Of a DNA stretch of 64,000 bases, positions 27,451 through 37,400 are shown one piece after another. Below the pieces are notes generated by a model. That model made no database searches and was not told where the DNA came from. It saw nothing but the letters and a program-made list of their open reading frames with translations. Within the stretch, counting starts at the first letter, position 1. Every line of letters starts with the position of its first letter. Position numbers and translations under genes: made by a program. This DNA comes from JBBRCE01 sp038205115. Lineage in GTDB: Bacteria > Planctomycetota > Planctomycetia > Pirellulales > JBBRCE01. The DNA lies in NCBI GenBank assembly GCA_038205115.1, contig JBBRCE010000020.1, forward strand, positions 1-64,000. Reading direction: 5' to 3'.

Positions 27451-28119
27451 TTACCGCTTGCGGATTGGGCCAGGATTGACCGGCTTTGTGAAGGTGCCGG
27501 ACGGCTTGCCATTGATGATGACCTGGCCGGTCTTCGGATCGACTTGCTTGAAATCCTTGACGCCGCCCGGATTGGGAATGGTTGGCTTGTTCGACGGACC
27601 CGGACGGTTAACCACGCCTGGATTGACCACGCCTGGATTGACCACGCGCGGATTGACCACGCCTGGATTGACCACGCCTGGATTGACCACGCCTGGATTA
27701 ACCACGCCTGGATTAACCACGCCTGGATTGACCACGCCGGTTGTGCCTGGATCAACAACGCCCGTGGTGCCTGGATCAACGACGCCGGTGGTGCCTGGAT
27801 TGACGACACCTGTGGTCCTGGGATCAACGACACCGGTGGTGCCTGGGTCAACTACTCCGGTGGTGCCTGGATTGACGACCGTCGTCTGACCCGTGGTGGT
27901 TTCGCCGACGTTCAGCGGTGCGACTGTTCCGGCGTAGCAGGTGGAACAGGTTGGGCAGGTGTACGTTGGCGCAGTACAGCAGGTGGTTGGGCAGCAGGTG
28001 GTTGGGCAGCAGGTGGAATACGTGTGACAACGCCCACGACGACGGTGACAAGCCTCGCTGGTCGTGGCCGCAAGACCAACGGCGCTCATCACCAACAAAA
28101 TCCCGGTAACTCGAAACAT
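27451..28119 (-). CDS. exported cysteine-rich and GVVNP-repeat protein
   Basis: This 222-residue protein has a signal peptide (MFRVTGILLVMSAVGLAATT). A His/Arg patch is followed by a cysteine cluster built on CCPTTCC units (about residues 30-65), then eight-residue GTTGVVDP/GVVNP-type repeats, about nine GVVNP five-residue repeats, and a basic C-terminal tail. GAGGAG lies seven bases before the ATG. Both repeat blocks are low-complexity and lack hydrophobic cores, consistent with an extended surface or envelope protein. No family was recognised. Cysteine-rich repeats of this sort occur in planctomycetal wall-associated proteins, but that link is only suggestive here. Confidence 0.8.
   Translation of the reverse strand: MFRVTGILLVMSAVGLAATTSEACHRRRGRCHTYSTCCPTTCCPTTCCTAPTYTCPTCSTCYAGTVAPLNVGETTTGQTTVVNPGTTGVVDPGTTGVVDPRTTGVVNPGTTGVVDPGTTGVVDPGTTGVVNPGVVNPGVVNPGVVNPGVVNPGVVNPRVVNPGVVNPGVVNRPGPSNKPTIPNPGGVKDFKQVDPKTGQVIINGKPSGTFTKPVNPGPIRKR
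27611..27738. repeat. 15-base tandem repeat encoding GVVNP units
   Basis: About nine tandem copies of a 15-base unit (ACCACGCCTGGATTG on the plus strand) run here inside the repeat-protein gene. Copies differ by one or two bases (for example GATTA for GATTG, CGCG for CCTG). Such arrays change copy number by slippage without breaking frame, because 15 is a multiple of three. Confidence 0.9.
27739..27890. repeat. 24-base tandem repeat encoding GTTGVVDP units
   Basis: About six tandem copies of a 24-base unit (core GCCTGGATCAACGACGCCGG) adjoin the 15-base array. The copies code for eight-residue GTTGVVDP/GVVNP units and are more diverged than the 15-base copies. The two arrays share the GVV-N/D-P core, so one may have arisen from the other. 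Confidence 0.85.
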
Positions 28120-28567
28120 AAAAAACTCCTCGTGCTGGGCAGAATTGATGGGACGACGCCGACGGCCCATTCGTCGGCGACATCGCTGAAGTGGCAGCGA
28201 ACGCGATGCGATGGAAATCTTCCCATTGCGGACGCTATCCGCCTGATGATCGAGGCCGGACGCCGGGCGATGTTGCTGCAAATATTGCCCACGGCCCCTA
28301 GTTTAACAGACAGCGGTGAGCCGTTAGCTTAATGTTTCGCCGTTCGACCGCAAGTCAATCGCACCGCCTGCAACCGAAATTGTCCAGTTTTTTTCTGACC
28401 GTCAGCGGCAGGCAACCGGCCCGTCGAAAGAAAAACGTCACCGCAACGGCGGTCGGACAAACTGTCCCAATGCTTTGTCTCAAGCGCTGAGTTTGCCATC
28501 GGAGCGCAAAAAAGCACGCGTCGGACTGATCCGACGCGTGCTGGTTAACGAGAGAACTTGTCGGCGA
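28120..28567. other. intergenic region between sigma factor and repeat-protein genes
   Basis: These 448 bases hold the terminator of the sigma gene (28508-28542) and, on the minus strand, the leader of the cysteine-rich repeat gene. No other gene is supported. Open frames here are shadows with atypical composition. Confidence 0.5.
28508..28542 (-). terminator. intrinsic terminator of the sigma factor gene
   Basis: A perfect 13-base-pair stem (AGCACGCGTCGGA at 28513-28525 and TCCGACGCGTGCT at 28530-28542 on the plus strand) has a four-base loop. Read on the minus strand, it is followed by TTTTTT (A-run at 28508-28513). It lies 25 bases after the sigma gene stop codon. Confidence 0.93.
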
Positions 28568-30235
28568 TTACAAGCCGGGGATATCGATTTTTTCTTCGGT
28601 TGCCGCCTGTCGCAGTTTGCTCAATGCGCGAGCTTCAATCTGACGTACGCGTTCTTTGGTTACGCCCATCTCTTCGCCAACTTCTTTCAGCGTCCGCGGC
28701 TCGTGGCCACGTTCTAGCCCAAATCGGCTGCGAATGATTTTTTGCTCACGTTCGTCCAAACGGTTCAGAATCTTACCAATCTGCACCTCACGGGTGGCTT
28801 GGGCACTTTCTTGCTCGTACTGATCCGTGCGTGCATCTTCAGTCGCCGAGAAGGCTTCCACTTGGCTGGTCCGGAAACGGTCGCGGTGGCGATGTTCATC
28901 CGGGATGGTGCGAGCGAAGTTCTTCATGATCGCCCAACTCGCGTAGGTACTGAACTTATTGCCGCGGGCGTAATCGAATTTTTCCGCAGCCCGAATCAGC
29001 GAGACATTGCCGTCACTCACCAACTCGAAGAAATTATCCGCCGGTCCAACGTGTCGCTTGGCGATCGAAACCACCAACCGCAAGTTGGCCCTCACGATTT
29101 GATTTTTGAGGACGACGGCCTGATCGTACAAGCGTTCGATTTCGTCCATCACTGAGCCCCGAGCTTGCAAGGGATCGAGCGCTTCGCGGAGCTTGCTGGC
29201 ACGGTATTTGACGAAATTGAACTGACGAAACAGATGCGCTTCTTGTTCACGGTTGAGCAGCGGCACTTCGTAGAGGCTGGCCAGATACGAAGGCAAGCCC
29301 GCTGGCAGCCGCGGCTTTTTCTGCGCGTCTTCCGACGCGGGCATCGCTTTCATGATCGAATTTTCGATCGCGTTGCGGCCGAAGATCGGGTTGGTAATGT
29401 AGTCCAGCGGCAATTCCAAGATTCGCTGCGCTCGCATCTCGTTGAGGATGCGATAGACGCTGGTCTTGGTGCGGCAATGGCGCTTGGCCAAAACTTCGAC
29501 CGACGTGCCACGACGAAACTGTTGGTAGATCTTCTTCTTGGCCTCGTCCGTCAACGGACCACTGGCATCTGGAAAAATTGCGAATTCCGGGTGGTCTTGG
29601 TCGAACTGCTTGAGAGTGTAACGAATGGTTTCAATGCTGCGGCCCATCTTCTCCGCAATCCGCCGAGTGATCTCGGCAGGGCAGCCGTCAGCTTGCGCTA
29701 AACGACGAGCGCGGTCGATAATTTCGTTGCGATCTTCGTCCGTGAGCTGTGTGAAGCGAGTGCCGCGTTTCACCCGCTCTTCGTTTTCATGCACGAAACG
29801 ATTCACCGAACTTTCCAAGAATCCGACACGCTTGCGGCCGTCGAACAAAAAGCGGCGACTCACCAAGCCCTGCTGACGCCAGCGGGCAATCGTCTTAGTG
29901 GAGACGCGCAACGACTTGCTCAACTCTTCGACAGTCAGTACTTTTTCGCCAGCATGCTCGGCAGGCACATCCGCAGCGTCCGAAAGATCTTCGACGAACA
30001 ACCGCAGGTCGTGGCTGGCTTCTTCACCGCTCAGCTTAGCCGGAGGTGCCGAATCAGGGCGAAAATCGGTGATGCGAAAAAACAGATATTCGTAGGTATA
30101 AGTACGAGCCGGGTCGATCTCGGTCAGCAGCTTTTCTGCCCGATCGACCTGCTCGAGTTTCTTTTCGCGAGGGGTAAAACGAATCTGCTGGTCGCGCAGT
30201 TCTTGCATCATCGGGTTGGAATAATCTGCGTGCAT
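28568..30235 (-). CDS. sigma-70 family RNA polymerase sigma factor with multi-HTH N-terminus
   Basis: This 555-residue protein has sigma region 1.2 (YLASLYEVPLLNREQEAHLF), region 2 (NQIVRANLRLVVSIAKRHVG, NFFELVSDGN, FDYARGNKFSTYASWAI) and region 4 (LDEREQKIIRSRFGL, LKEVGEEMGVTKERVRQIEA). Before these come about 310 residues with at least three helix-turn-helix-like segments. One is MerR-like (LTVEELSKSLRVSTKTIARW, 100-119). The others are CPAEITRRIAEKMGRSIETI and TSVEVLAKRHCRTKTSVYRI. The usual region 3 between 2 and 4 is not visible; only about 40 residues separate them. The start at 30235 is chosen because GAGGAT sits six bases before it; the frame is also open upstream to 30364. It has its own terminator. 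Confidence 0.93.
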   Translation of the reverse strand: MHADYSNPMMQELRDQQIRFTPREKKLEQVDRAEKLLTEIDPARTYTYEYLFFRITDFRPDSAPPAKLSGEEASHDLRLFVEDLSDAADVPAEHAGEKVLTVEELSKSLRVSTKTIARWRQQGLVSRRFLFDGRKRVGFLESSVNRFVHENEERVKRGTRFTQLTDEDRNEIIDRARRLAQADGCPAEITRRIAEKMGRSIETIRYTLKQFDQDHPEFAIFPDASGPLTDEAKKKIYQQFRRGTSVEVLAKRHCRTKTSVYRILNEMRAQRILELPLDYITNPIFGRNAIENSIMKAMPASEDAQKKPRLPAGLPSYLASLYEVPLLNREQEAHLFRQFNFVKYRASKLREALDPLQARGSVMDEIERLYDQAVVLKNQIVRANLRLVVSIAKRHVGPADNFFELVSDGNVSLIRAAEKFDYARGNKFSTYASWAIMKNFARTIPDEHRHRDRFRTSQVEAFSATEDARTDQYEQESAQATREVQIGKILNRLDEREQKIIRSRFGLERGHEPRTLKEVGEEMGVTKERVRQIEARALSKLRQAATEEKIDIPGL

Positions 30236-30778
30236 AAAATCCTCATACTGCATTGCGGTCGCGCGTTTTTCCCTGCGATCCCATCGCACGCATGACCAAT
30301 CGTCCCTTGTTTCGCCGGCTTCTCCTACCGGGCGCGTCCGGACACCCCGGACGCAATTTGTCATTCACCTTCTCAATCAACATCCAGTGCAAACCAAATT
30401 CCAAACCAACGCTTGTCCGTCAACCTGCGGTAAGTGTCTATCTCGAATTCCGCTCACCAACAGTCTGTACGGATTTAAGTCAAAAAAGATCAGCTAAAGT
30501 TCGCGTATAAATCGAAACCGAACCGTTTACTTGCAACCAATTTCCAGCTAGCAAACGTTTCTAAACTTTTAGGGGGCAACGGATTACCAATATAAGACAT
30601 TCTGTCGCATTTCGGGACACTGCCAAAACGGCAAGCCAAATTTTGCCACACAAGCCGCCTGCCAAACTGTACCGCAAATTCGGCTCAACTATCACCGCCA
30701 AACTGACCGAAAATACTAATTGGACGTAGATGCAAGTACTTGCTGCTGTTCAACTTTAGTTGCAAACCAGAGTCGCAC
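30236..30778. other. divergent AT-rich regulatory region
   Basis: These 543 bases separate the sigma gene (minus) and a secreted-protein gene (plus). They are clearly AT-richer than the neighbours, especially 30440-30720, as expected for promoters. A perfect 12-base palindrome GCAAGTACTTGC lies at 30732-30743, 35 bases before the plus-strand ATG, and could be an operator. No gene is supported. Confidence 0.55.
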
Positions 30779-32164
30779 ATGTTCCAAAATTTGCGGTTTT
30801 CGGCAGTCGTTCAGGGCTTGTCATTCGCGGCCTGTCTGGCGTATGCAGCTCAGGCTGCTAAGGCAAGTGATACCATCAACTTGCAAACCGGATGCCATAT
30901 CGGCGACTCCGCCCACGTGGATGTTTCGCTGGAAGTCGGAGGCGACCTGAAGGTCAAGCAGGCATCGGGCATTGGCACTGTTCCCACCAAGGTGATGGCC
31001 CGCGTCCGCTACGACGAGCAGCTGCTGAAGCTGGGCGATGGCGAAAAGAAATTGCGTCAATCGCTGCGGCGTTACGAGCAGGCCGATGCCAATCTCACGA
31101 TCAATACGCAAACGTTGTCGCCCAAATTGCGCGACGACCGCAAGCTGATTGGCATGAACTTGCTCGGCAATCAGCAGCAAGCGTTCAGCCCTGAAGGCCC
31201 GCTGACTCGCGACGAAATCGATGTAATCGACATGCCGGCGAATAGCCTGGTGGTGGATCTGCTGCTGCCCGGCAAAGCGGTGTCTGAAGGCGAAAGTTGG
31301 TCGCACAGTGGGCAAACGCTGGCGATGTTGCTCGGCTTGGACGCCGTCGACCGGGCGGAAGTGACCAGCACGCTAGAAAAAATTACGCCCGAGGGCGGAC
31401 GTCTACGCATCGATGGCACGCTGACCGGCGCCATTGGCGGTGTATCGACGGAGATCGAACTCAAGGGCAAGTACTTGTTCGATAGTCGCCACAAACGCGT
31501 GACGGCCATGCTGTTGGCCATCCAAGAAAAGCGAGCGATTGGTCATGCCGGTCCAGGGTTGGATATCGTTGCTAAACTGAAGATGCAAATCGAGCCCGCC
31601 AAGGGCGAGAGCAAGTCGTTGGCGTCCAAATTGCCGGCCGACGCGCTTGATCCCAAGAGCGCCATGACCGGCGTGCTGTGGGAATCGAAAGTCGGTGGTT
31701 ACCGGCTGACTCACGACCGACGCTGGTTTGTGCTCAACGAAGCCGAAGGCGTAGCAGTCTTCCGTTATGTCGAACGCGGCGAACTGGTGGCCCAGTGTAA
31801 CGTCAGCGCGATGAAAACGTTTGCTGCCGGCGAAACCCTGACGTTGGACGGCTTTCAAAACGACGTCAAATTGGCGCTTGGCAAGAATTTTTCCGAATTT
31901 GCCTCGGCGACGGAATCCGACACCGACACCGGTTTGCACATGCTGCGTGTCGCGGCGGTGGGTGCCGTGGATCAACTGCCCATCCAGTGGATCTACTACC
32001 ACGTTTCGGATCGCGATGGCCGTCGGGTGGTCTTTGCGGTGACCCTGGAATCCAGTTTGATTGGACAATTCGCCGATAGCGACCGCGCTTTCGCCGCGAG
32101 CCTGGAGATTCGGCCGATCGAAGAATTAGCGTCCAAGCCAACAACCACGGCGACCAAAAAGTAA
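30779..32164 (+). CDS. exported protein of unknown family
   Basis: This 461-residue protein has a signal peptide (QNLRFSAVVQGLSFAACLAYAAQAAKA, residues 2-28). The remainder is soluble. It begins INLQTGCHIGDSAHVDVSLEVGGDLKV and continues as alternating strands with several short helices. A second beta-rich domain (about 285-445) begins WESKVGGYRLTHDRRWFVLNE. No catalytic motif was recognised. The start MFQNLRF is preferred over the upstream 30740 ATG because the signal begins there. It faces the sigma factor gene divergently and is convergent with the acyltransferase gene 30 bases away. Confidence 0.8.
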   Translation: MFQNLRFSAVVQGLSFAACLAYAAQAAKASDTINLQTGCHIGDSAHVDVSLEVGGDLKVKQASGIGTVPTKVMARVRYDEQLLKLGDGEKKLRQSLRRYEQADANLTINTQTLSPKLRDDRKLIGMNLLGNQQQAFSPEGPLTRDEIDVIDMPANSLVVDLLLPGKAVSEGESWSHSGQTLAMLLGLDAVDRAEVTSTLEKITPEGGRLRIDGTLTGAIGGVSTEIELKGKYLFDSRHKRVTAMLLAIQEKRAIGHAGPGLDIVAKLKMQIEPAKGESKSLASKLPADALDPKSAMTGVLWESKVGGYRLTHDRRWFVLNEAEGVAVFRYVERGELVAQCNVSAMKTFAAGETLTLDGFQNDVKLALGKNFSEFASATESDTDTGLHMLRVAAVGAVDQLPIQWIYYHVSDRDGRRVVFAVTLESSLIGQFADSDRAFAASLEIRPIEELASKPTTTATKK

Positions 32165-32193
32165 TCGCAATCGCGGCCTATGACTGGTGCGAC

Positions 32194-33003
32194 TCAGGCG
32201 TCAGCGGTTGTCAGCGGCGCCGTCTGCGGCGGACGTGCAAATGCCGCGGCGTGCGGCGCGGCAATTCCGTGCGGTCGGTGTAATCGTAACGGCAAGCTCA
32301 GGGCATGTTGCGAGCGCATCGTGCGCTGATCGATTTTTGGCGTGCCTGCTTCGGCCCAGGCTTCGGCCTCGCTGGTCAGCCGGTTCAGCAGCTGTTCGGC
32401 CTGCAAGCGATAATGTTCCAGGCCGTCGCGATCCAAATTGGGCGGAATCGTGATTGCCGGGCTCCAAACCGAGCGTCCGCGTGAGCCAGGCCGCGGAATG
32501 GCAAATCGATCCCAGCTGTTGATTCGCCAAGGGCGATCGTAACCGTAGCCCATCAGCACCAGTGGCATTCGCAGCTTTGACGACAGATAAATGGGGCCTT
32601 GCCCCATCACGCGGCGCGGCCCTCGCGGGCCATCGCAACCCCAGGCCAGATTCGACTCTTTGCTAAGCCGGATCAATTGACGCAGAGCTTGCGTGGCACC
32701 TTGAAAGGTGGAACCGCGAACGTGGCGGAAGCCCAAGTGGTGCGAGGCGCGAGCGAGGATGTCGGCATCGCGGTGCTGGCTCAGCAAGATCGATGTATTA
32801 CAATTGCCGCGCAGAGTGATCGGAAAAGCGATGTACTCGTGCCAAAATACAAACAGCTTATGGCCGCTGTAATCGGCACCGGCCGGATCGACGATCGGAT
32901 CGTAGTACGCCACCTTGCAATCGATGGTCGACATCCAGCGGCGCAACAGCGAGGCTGCCGTTAGTCCGGCCAAGCCATTTAACCATTGAGATTTGATTTT
33001 CAT
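32194..33003 (-). CDS. lysophospholipid acyltransferase-like protein (DUF374)
   Basis: This 269-residue protein has the DUF374 motifs in order: FVFWHEYIAFP, LSQHRDADILARASHHLGF (the HxxxxD-type acyltransferase site), RGSTFQGATQALRQL, CDGPRGPRRVMGQG and a final RINSWDRFAIPRP. The family is related to LPLAT-type membrane acyltransferases that act on lipid A or lysophospholipids. The exact acceptor is not known. The start MKIKSQWLNGL has AAGGAGG eight bases before it. It lies 56 bases downstream of dapF on the same strand, so the two are probably one transcript with roles in the envelope (lipid and peptidoglycan precursors). Confidence 0.9.
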   Translation of the reverse strand: MKIKSQWLNGLAGLTAASLLRRWMSTIDCKVAYYDPIVDPAGADYSGHKLFVFWHEYIAFPITLRGNCNTSILLSQHRDADILARASHHLGFRHVRGSTFQGATQALRQLIRLSKESNLAWGCDGPRGPRRVMGQGPIYLSSKLRMPLVLMGYGYDRPWRINSWDRFAIPRPGSRGRSVWSPAITIPPNLDRDGLEHYRLQAEQLLNRLTSEAEAWAEAGTPKIDQRTMRSQHALSLPLRLHRPHGIAAPHAAAFARPPQTAPLTTADA

Positions 33004-33059
33004 ATTCAGGCCTCCTTGCCTGCGGATGTCGCGATTATCCACTGCGGGGCGATGCACGC

Positions 33060-33962
33060 CTAGGCCAGTTTAAAGCCCAGGCTGGCCGGTTGAGGCGGAT
33101 GCCATTCGCCGTGAAAGACTTCAACCGCAGGGCCCGTCATATAGACTGGGCCAGTTTCGGACCACTCAAGAATTAAATCTCCGCCGGGCAGATGCGCCAA
33201 AATCTTACGGCGATTTCGCTTGGTCAGCAGGCCCGCCACGCATACGGCGCTGGCGCCCGTGCCGCATGCCAGGGTGATGCCGCTGCCTCGTTCCCAGGTG
33301 CGCATGGTGACTTCATCCGGCGATTGGACCTGCACAAAGTGGACGTTAATTCGCTGCGGAAACACGGCCGCCCGCTCGATCTGCGGTCCAATGCTTTCTA
33401 GCGGAATCGATTTCACGTCGCGGCAATACATGACCAGATGCGGATTGCCCATCGAGACGCAGGTTAGTCCGGGTTCAAGTCCGCAGTGCCGGGCCCAATC
33501 GGCGTCGAGATTGACAACCTCGCGTGGCGCGGGCAGATCGACAATTCGCTCGCCCGGCAACGTGGTGGGAATTTGACTGGCGGCGAGGATTGGCTCGCCC
33601 ATATCCACGCGGGCGCGGACGGCCTTGCCGTGTTCGACGTCCAGTTTGAGTGTCCGCACGCCACGACCGGTTTCAATTTGCAGCGACGTGGTTGGCTTGA
33701 TGCCGTGATCGTGTACGAATTTGCCCACGCAGCGAATGGCGTTGCCGCACATTTCTGCCTCGGAACCGTCGTTGTTGAACATCCGCATCCGCGCATCGGC
33801 GGAGTTCGAGGGGCCAATCACCACCAAGCCGTCGCCGCCCACGCCAAAGTGGCGATCGGAAATTTGCCGAGCCAATTCCGGCAGGTCGTAAGGCAGCGAC
33901 TGCTCGAACGCATTGACGTACACGTAGTCGTTACCGGCGCCCTGCATCTTCGTAAAACGCAT
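33060..33962 (-). CDS. dapF: diaminopimelate epimerase
   Basis: DapF converts LL-DAP to meso-DAP, the precursor of lysine and of peptidoglycan stem peptides. The 300-residue protein has the two catalytic cysteines: Cys72 in AEMCGNAIRC and Cys233 in LACGTGASAV. The conserved GAGNDYVYVNAFE start, GGDGLVVIGPS, FNNDGSEAEMCGN and GNPHLVMYC segments are intact. Together with the LysM/L,D-transpeptidase gene at 6954, this supports a DAP-type peptidoglycan. The gene is followed by the DUF374 acyltransferase gene. Confidence 0.97.
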   Translation of the reverse strand: MRFTKMQGAGNDYVYVNAFEQSLPYDLPELARQISDRHFGVGGDGLVVIGPSNSADARMRMFNNDGSEAEMCGNAIRCVGKFVHDHGIKPTTSLQIETGRGVRTLKLDVEHGKAVRARVDMGEPILAASQIPTTLPGERIVDLPAPREVVNLDADWARHCGLEPGLTCVSMGNPHLVMYCRDVKSIPLESIGPQIERAAVFPQRINVHFVQVQSPDEVTMRTWERGSGITLACGTGASAVCVAGLLTKRNRRKILAHLPGGDLILEWSETGPVYMTGPAVEVFHGEWHPPQPASLGFKLA

Positions 33963-34054
33963 GAAAAACTCGATCTTGTCTCAAACTGGTCGCGGAAATT
34001 CTTTCGAACGCAGTCAATCTTAGGCGCGACTGTCGGTTTGGGCAAACAACGATT

Positions 34055-34384
34055 TCAACCGACTAAGTCCAGCGAATTGCCAGAAGCGCCGCTGGCGTCT
34101 TTGCTGAGCGGCATGTCGGCGCTCGCCAATTCATCGGCGGCGGTTGCCTTGGCCTGGCGTTTGGTATCTTCCCAGAGTTTGCGGCCGTCGGCGTCGCGCT
34201 CTTCGGTTTCGTGGTTTTCGCCGTCGGTCTTGCCGATGCCGGCCGACGCCTCGGCGCTGGCAGCGGCGTCGACGAGCCGTTGATGACTGACCGCGTTGGT
34301 GGCCGCTTGCTGCTCCGAGCCTTTGACTTGTGCCAGTGGCGTGGCGGCGACGCTGCCCAAGATTCCGAATGATCCGATGGACAT
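34055..34384 (-). CDS. hypothetical protein, planctomycetal small type
   Basis: This 109-residue hydrophilic protein starts MSIGSFGILGSVAATPLAQ and ends KDASGASGNSLDLVG. Its middle is rich in Ala, Glu and Lys and is probably helical or disordered. A GTG lies a few codons upstream. The MSIG.FG..G..A..PLAQ opening recurs in small planctomycetal proteins, but no function is known to me. No signal peptide or membrane segment is visible. It lies between dapF and the AsmA-like gene, all on the minus strand. Confidence 0.6.
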   Translation of the reverse strand: MSIGSFGILGSVAATPLAQVKGSEQQAATNAVSHQRLVDAAASAEASAGIGKTDGENHETEERDADGRKLWEDTKRQAKATAADELASADMPLSKDASGASGNSLDLVG

Positions 34385-34482
34385 ATCAGGCACTCGCTAC
34401 AAGGTATTGCGTATGACGGAAGCAGGAGTTCGATTTGCCGAAAACGGCCAGGACATCATTTGACTCGGTGGCATCGCAGCGA

Positions 34483-37400
34483 TCATTGCCGGGCGGCACG
34501 CGGATCAGTCACCGCGGCGCGGCCTTCAACCGGCGGCAGCGGTGTCACGCCTTCGCCTTGCAGTGCCTGGAGCGCCTGATTGATGGTCGGTAGCACCTCG
34601 GTACTAGTTTTGGGATTTGAAAGCGTGCCATCGATATGGATCAGCAAGATTTGCTTACTCGCCTGGCCGAGCACTGTTTTGACGATCGGAATTTGAAACT
34701 CGGGGCGACCGACCATGCTATGGAAGGCTAGCTTAATTTCTCCGTCGATGCCGAGTTCGCCTTTGCCGAGCAAACTGATGGCGTCGCCGGCCATGACGAT
34801 GCGGTCGAAGTACATGTGTTCGCCATCGATGCGAAAATCCATGTCGCTGGAAACAAAGGCGGTGCTGTCCGGGGTGCGGACGCTCAGAATTTTCAGTAGC
34901 GCCACCATCAGCGGTAGTTCGTAAATATCGGCTTGGCGGAGATGGATCGCTCCGCCGCCCAGCAGGGTATGCACGCCCGCGCTGGTGCCGCTCAGCTCGA
35001 CGGTCGCCAGCACCTTGCCTTTGAGTTTTTGTTTACCGGGCACGCTTTCGCCGGCGAACTTTTCCAGGTCGGCGTCCGACAACGTGGCGCGGACGGAAAA
35101 ACGCGGCGTGGTTTGCAAAGTCACCGTGCCATCGGCCAGCAGCACGCCGCCGTAAAACTTGCCTGTGACGCGACGCGAGCCGCGCCCAAACGCTTTTTGT
35201 TCGGCCTCGACGCCGAGCAGCACGCGCTGGTCGTCGAACCAAAGGGGACCGCGAACTTCAGTGAGTTGCAAGTCGCGATAGGTCAGCGAATCGACGGCCA
35301 ATTCGCCGCGCGATTGACTTTTGAGTCCGTCGCTACTGCCCACCAAACGAACGCCACCGAAGATGTTGTCGATCTTGACGCTACCGCAGTTCACACTGCC
35401 TTGCTGCATATCAAGTTGCAAATCCCAATTGGCGCTGGGTGGCAGTTCCGGCTTTGCGCTGCCGGTAAACGTCACGTCGCCGCGCAGATTCAACGGGCCA
35501 GTGGGCGCCAACTCGGTGACGGCCTTGCGGAGTTTGGGCGGCAACGCGGCGATCAAGTCGCGATCGGCTTTCAGCCGGTCGACCGAGAGACGTTTTAATT
35601 GCAACTGCCAGCCGCCTTCAGGCAGGATATCGCAAGCGCCCGCGGTGGAAATCGTGGTGCGGTCATGAACGGCCCGCATTTTTTCGAACTGCACGTGGCC
35701 TTGGTGATAGTCCAACGCGCCCTGCAGTTTTTCCAAGCGATACGGAAAGCAACGCGGTTCGATATAGGTGGAATCGCCAACCGGCTCTACGTGCAACGTC
35801 AGATCAACTTTTTTTTGCGAATTCAAATAGCTGACGTCGGCATTGAGGTTGATGGCACCGCGCGGTTTGATCGAATTCCAAAGTTGTTTTTCGCTGGCCG
35901 CCAGCGAATCGCGGAGTTCGTCGTCGAGTTGAATTTCTTGTCCTTTGAAATTCAGGCGGAGTTGGCTATCGCCATCGCCAATGGGCTGGAAGTCGCCGCT
36001 GCAGGTGATCAGCCCGGTGTGGTTGTTGCCTTGCAGTCCGCTGAACGTCCAGCGTCCATTTTCGAGTTGAACGGTGCCGCGGATGTTGCCGATGGGATAG
36101 GCGAATTTGTCGTACTTGACCGCGCAGCGATTGAGCGTGATCAACAACTGTTGATTGACGCCTTCGACGTTGGGATTGTCGCGGGTGACCAGGCAGACGA
36201 AGTTGAACGTGCCATAGGGATTGAGCGCCGCGAGCACATCTCGCGACTTGCCTGGCAGTGCGGCGAGCAATGTACGATCGAACGGGATCCCATCGCCGCG
36301 GAGTTGAACGCGTCCGGTAAAATGCGGACCGGGGTGCAACAGTTCGCCGTCGATCTCCACACGCTCCGCGCCGGCAAACGCGGCCAACCGCATGCTGAGC
36401 TTGTCGTGATCGAGCAGCATTTTGCCGGTGCCGTGCTCCAAGCGATACGGAAATTTGTGGTAGCTGAACGAAGTGTCGATTAAGTTAGCGGCCACGGCCA
36501 CCGGCTGCCACTTCTGGCCGTCGAATGCCAGCCGCGCGGTAATATCGATTTCGCCAGCCGGGAGAAACTTGTTCCAGGTTTCCTTCAGCGACTCGGGCAG
36601 GGCGTTGGTCCATTGCTTATTCATCTGCAAATGTTTGCCTTCGATGAACCAGTTCATGGGGCTGGCGGGAGTCAGACCTTCGCTCTTGCCGATCAGCCGT
36701 AGCGATGTCGGACCGTTGCGAGCCGTTAATTCTTCGAGCGTAAAACCGCTGTTGTCGACCGTCAGTCGGGCATGCAAGTCGGACAGTGGATAAGGCAGTC
36801 GCGGATCCTCGAAGCGTCCGCCTGAAAGTTCCGCGCTGGCCTTGAAGACGATGGGCTGCGTGGCGCTGGGATCGCCCCAGACTTGAAAATCGATTTGCCC
36901 TTCGCCGCGAATCGGGCGCAGCGCGGGCACTGCCGCGGCAAATTCTTCGGGCAGCGCCACGAGCAGTTCGGGCGCCAAGTGAAGCGCGCTCAACGCGCCT
37001 TGCACGGCCCAACGGTGCGAAGCCGGATCGACACGCGCGCCGATGGCGATTCGCGCGAGATGGTCCGCACTGGCCGAACCCTGAATCTCTAGCGGTCCTT
37101 CGGTTTCGCCATTGAGGCTCGGCTGCGGCTTGATCGTGCAGTTAATATCGCGAATGGAGTAGTTGGTGACCGGGTGTCTTGCCGGCTCGATGATTTCGAT
37201 CAGACCGTTTTGAATGCAAACCGGGGCCCGCTTGCCAAACTTCGGAAACGGCAACAACTGGGCCGCGCTCCAAGTGCCATCGGCGCGGCGGGCGGCATGC
37301 ACTACCGGGCGGCGAATGGTAATTTGCGTCACCGGCGGCTCGCCGTGAGCCAGGTCGCCCAAATCGGTGGAGCAGGCCAGAAAGATTTCGTCGATGTAGG

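Noticed and set aside
27611..27890. Possible CRISPR array
   Set aside because: The repeats are contiguous 15- and 24-base units without unique spacers, in frame inside a gene with a signal peptide, and no cas gene is near.
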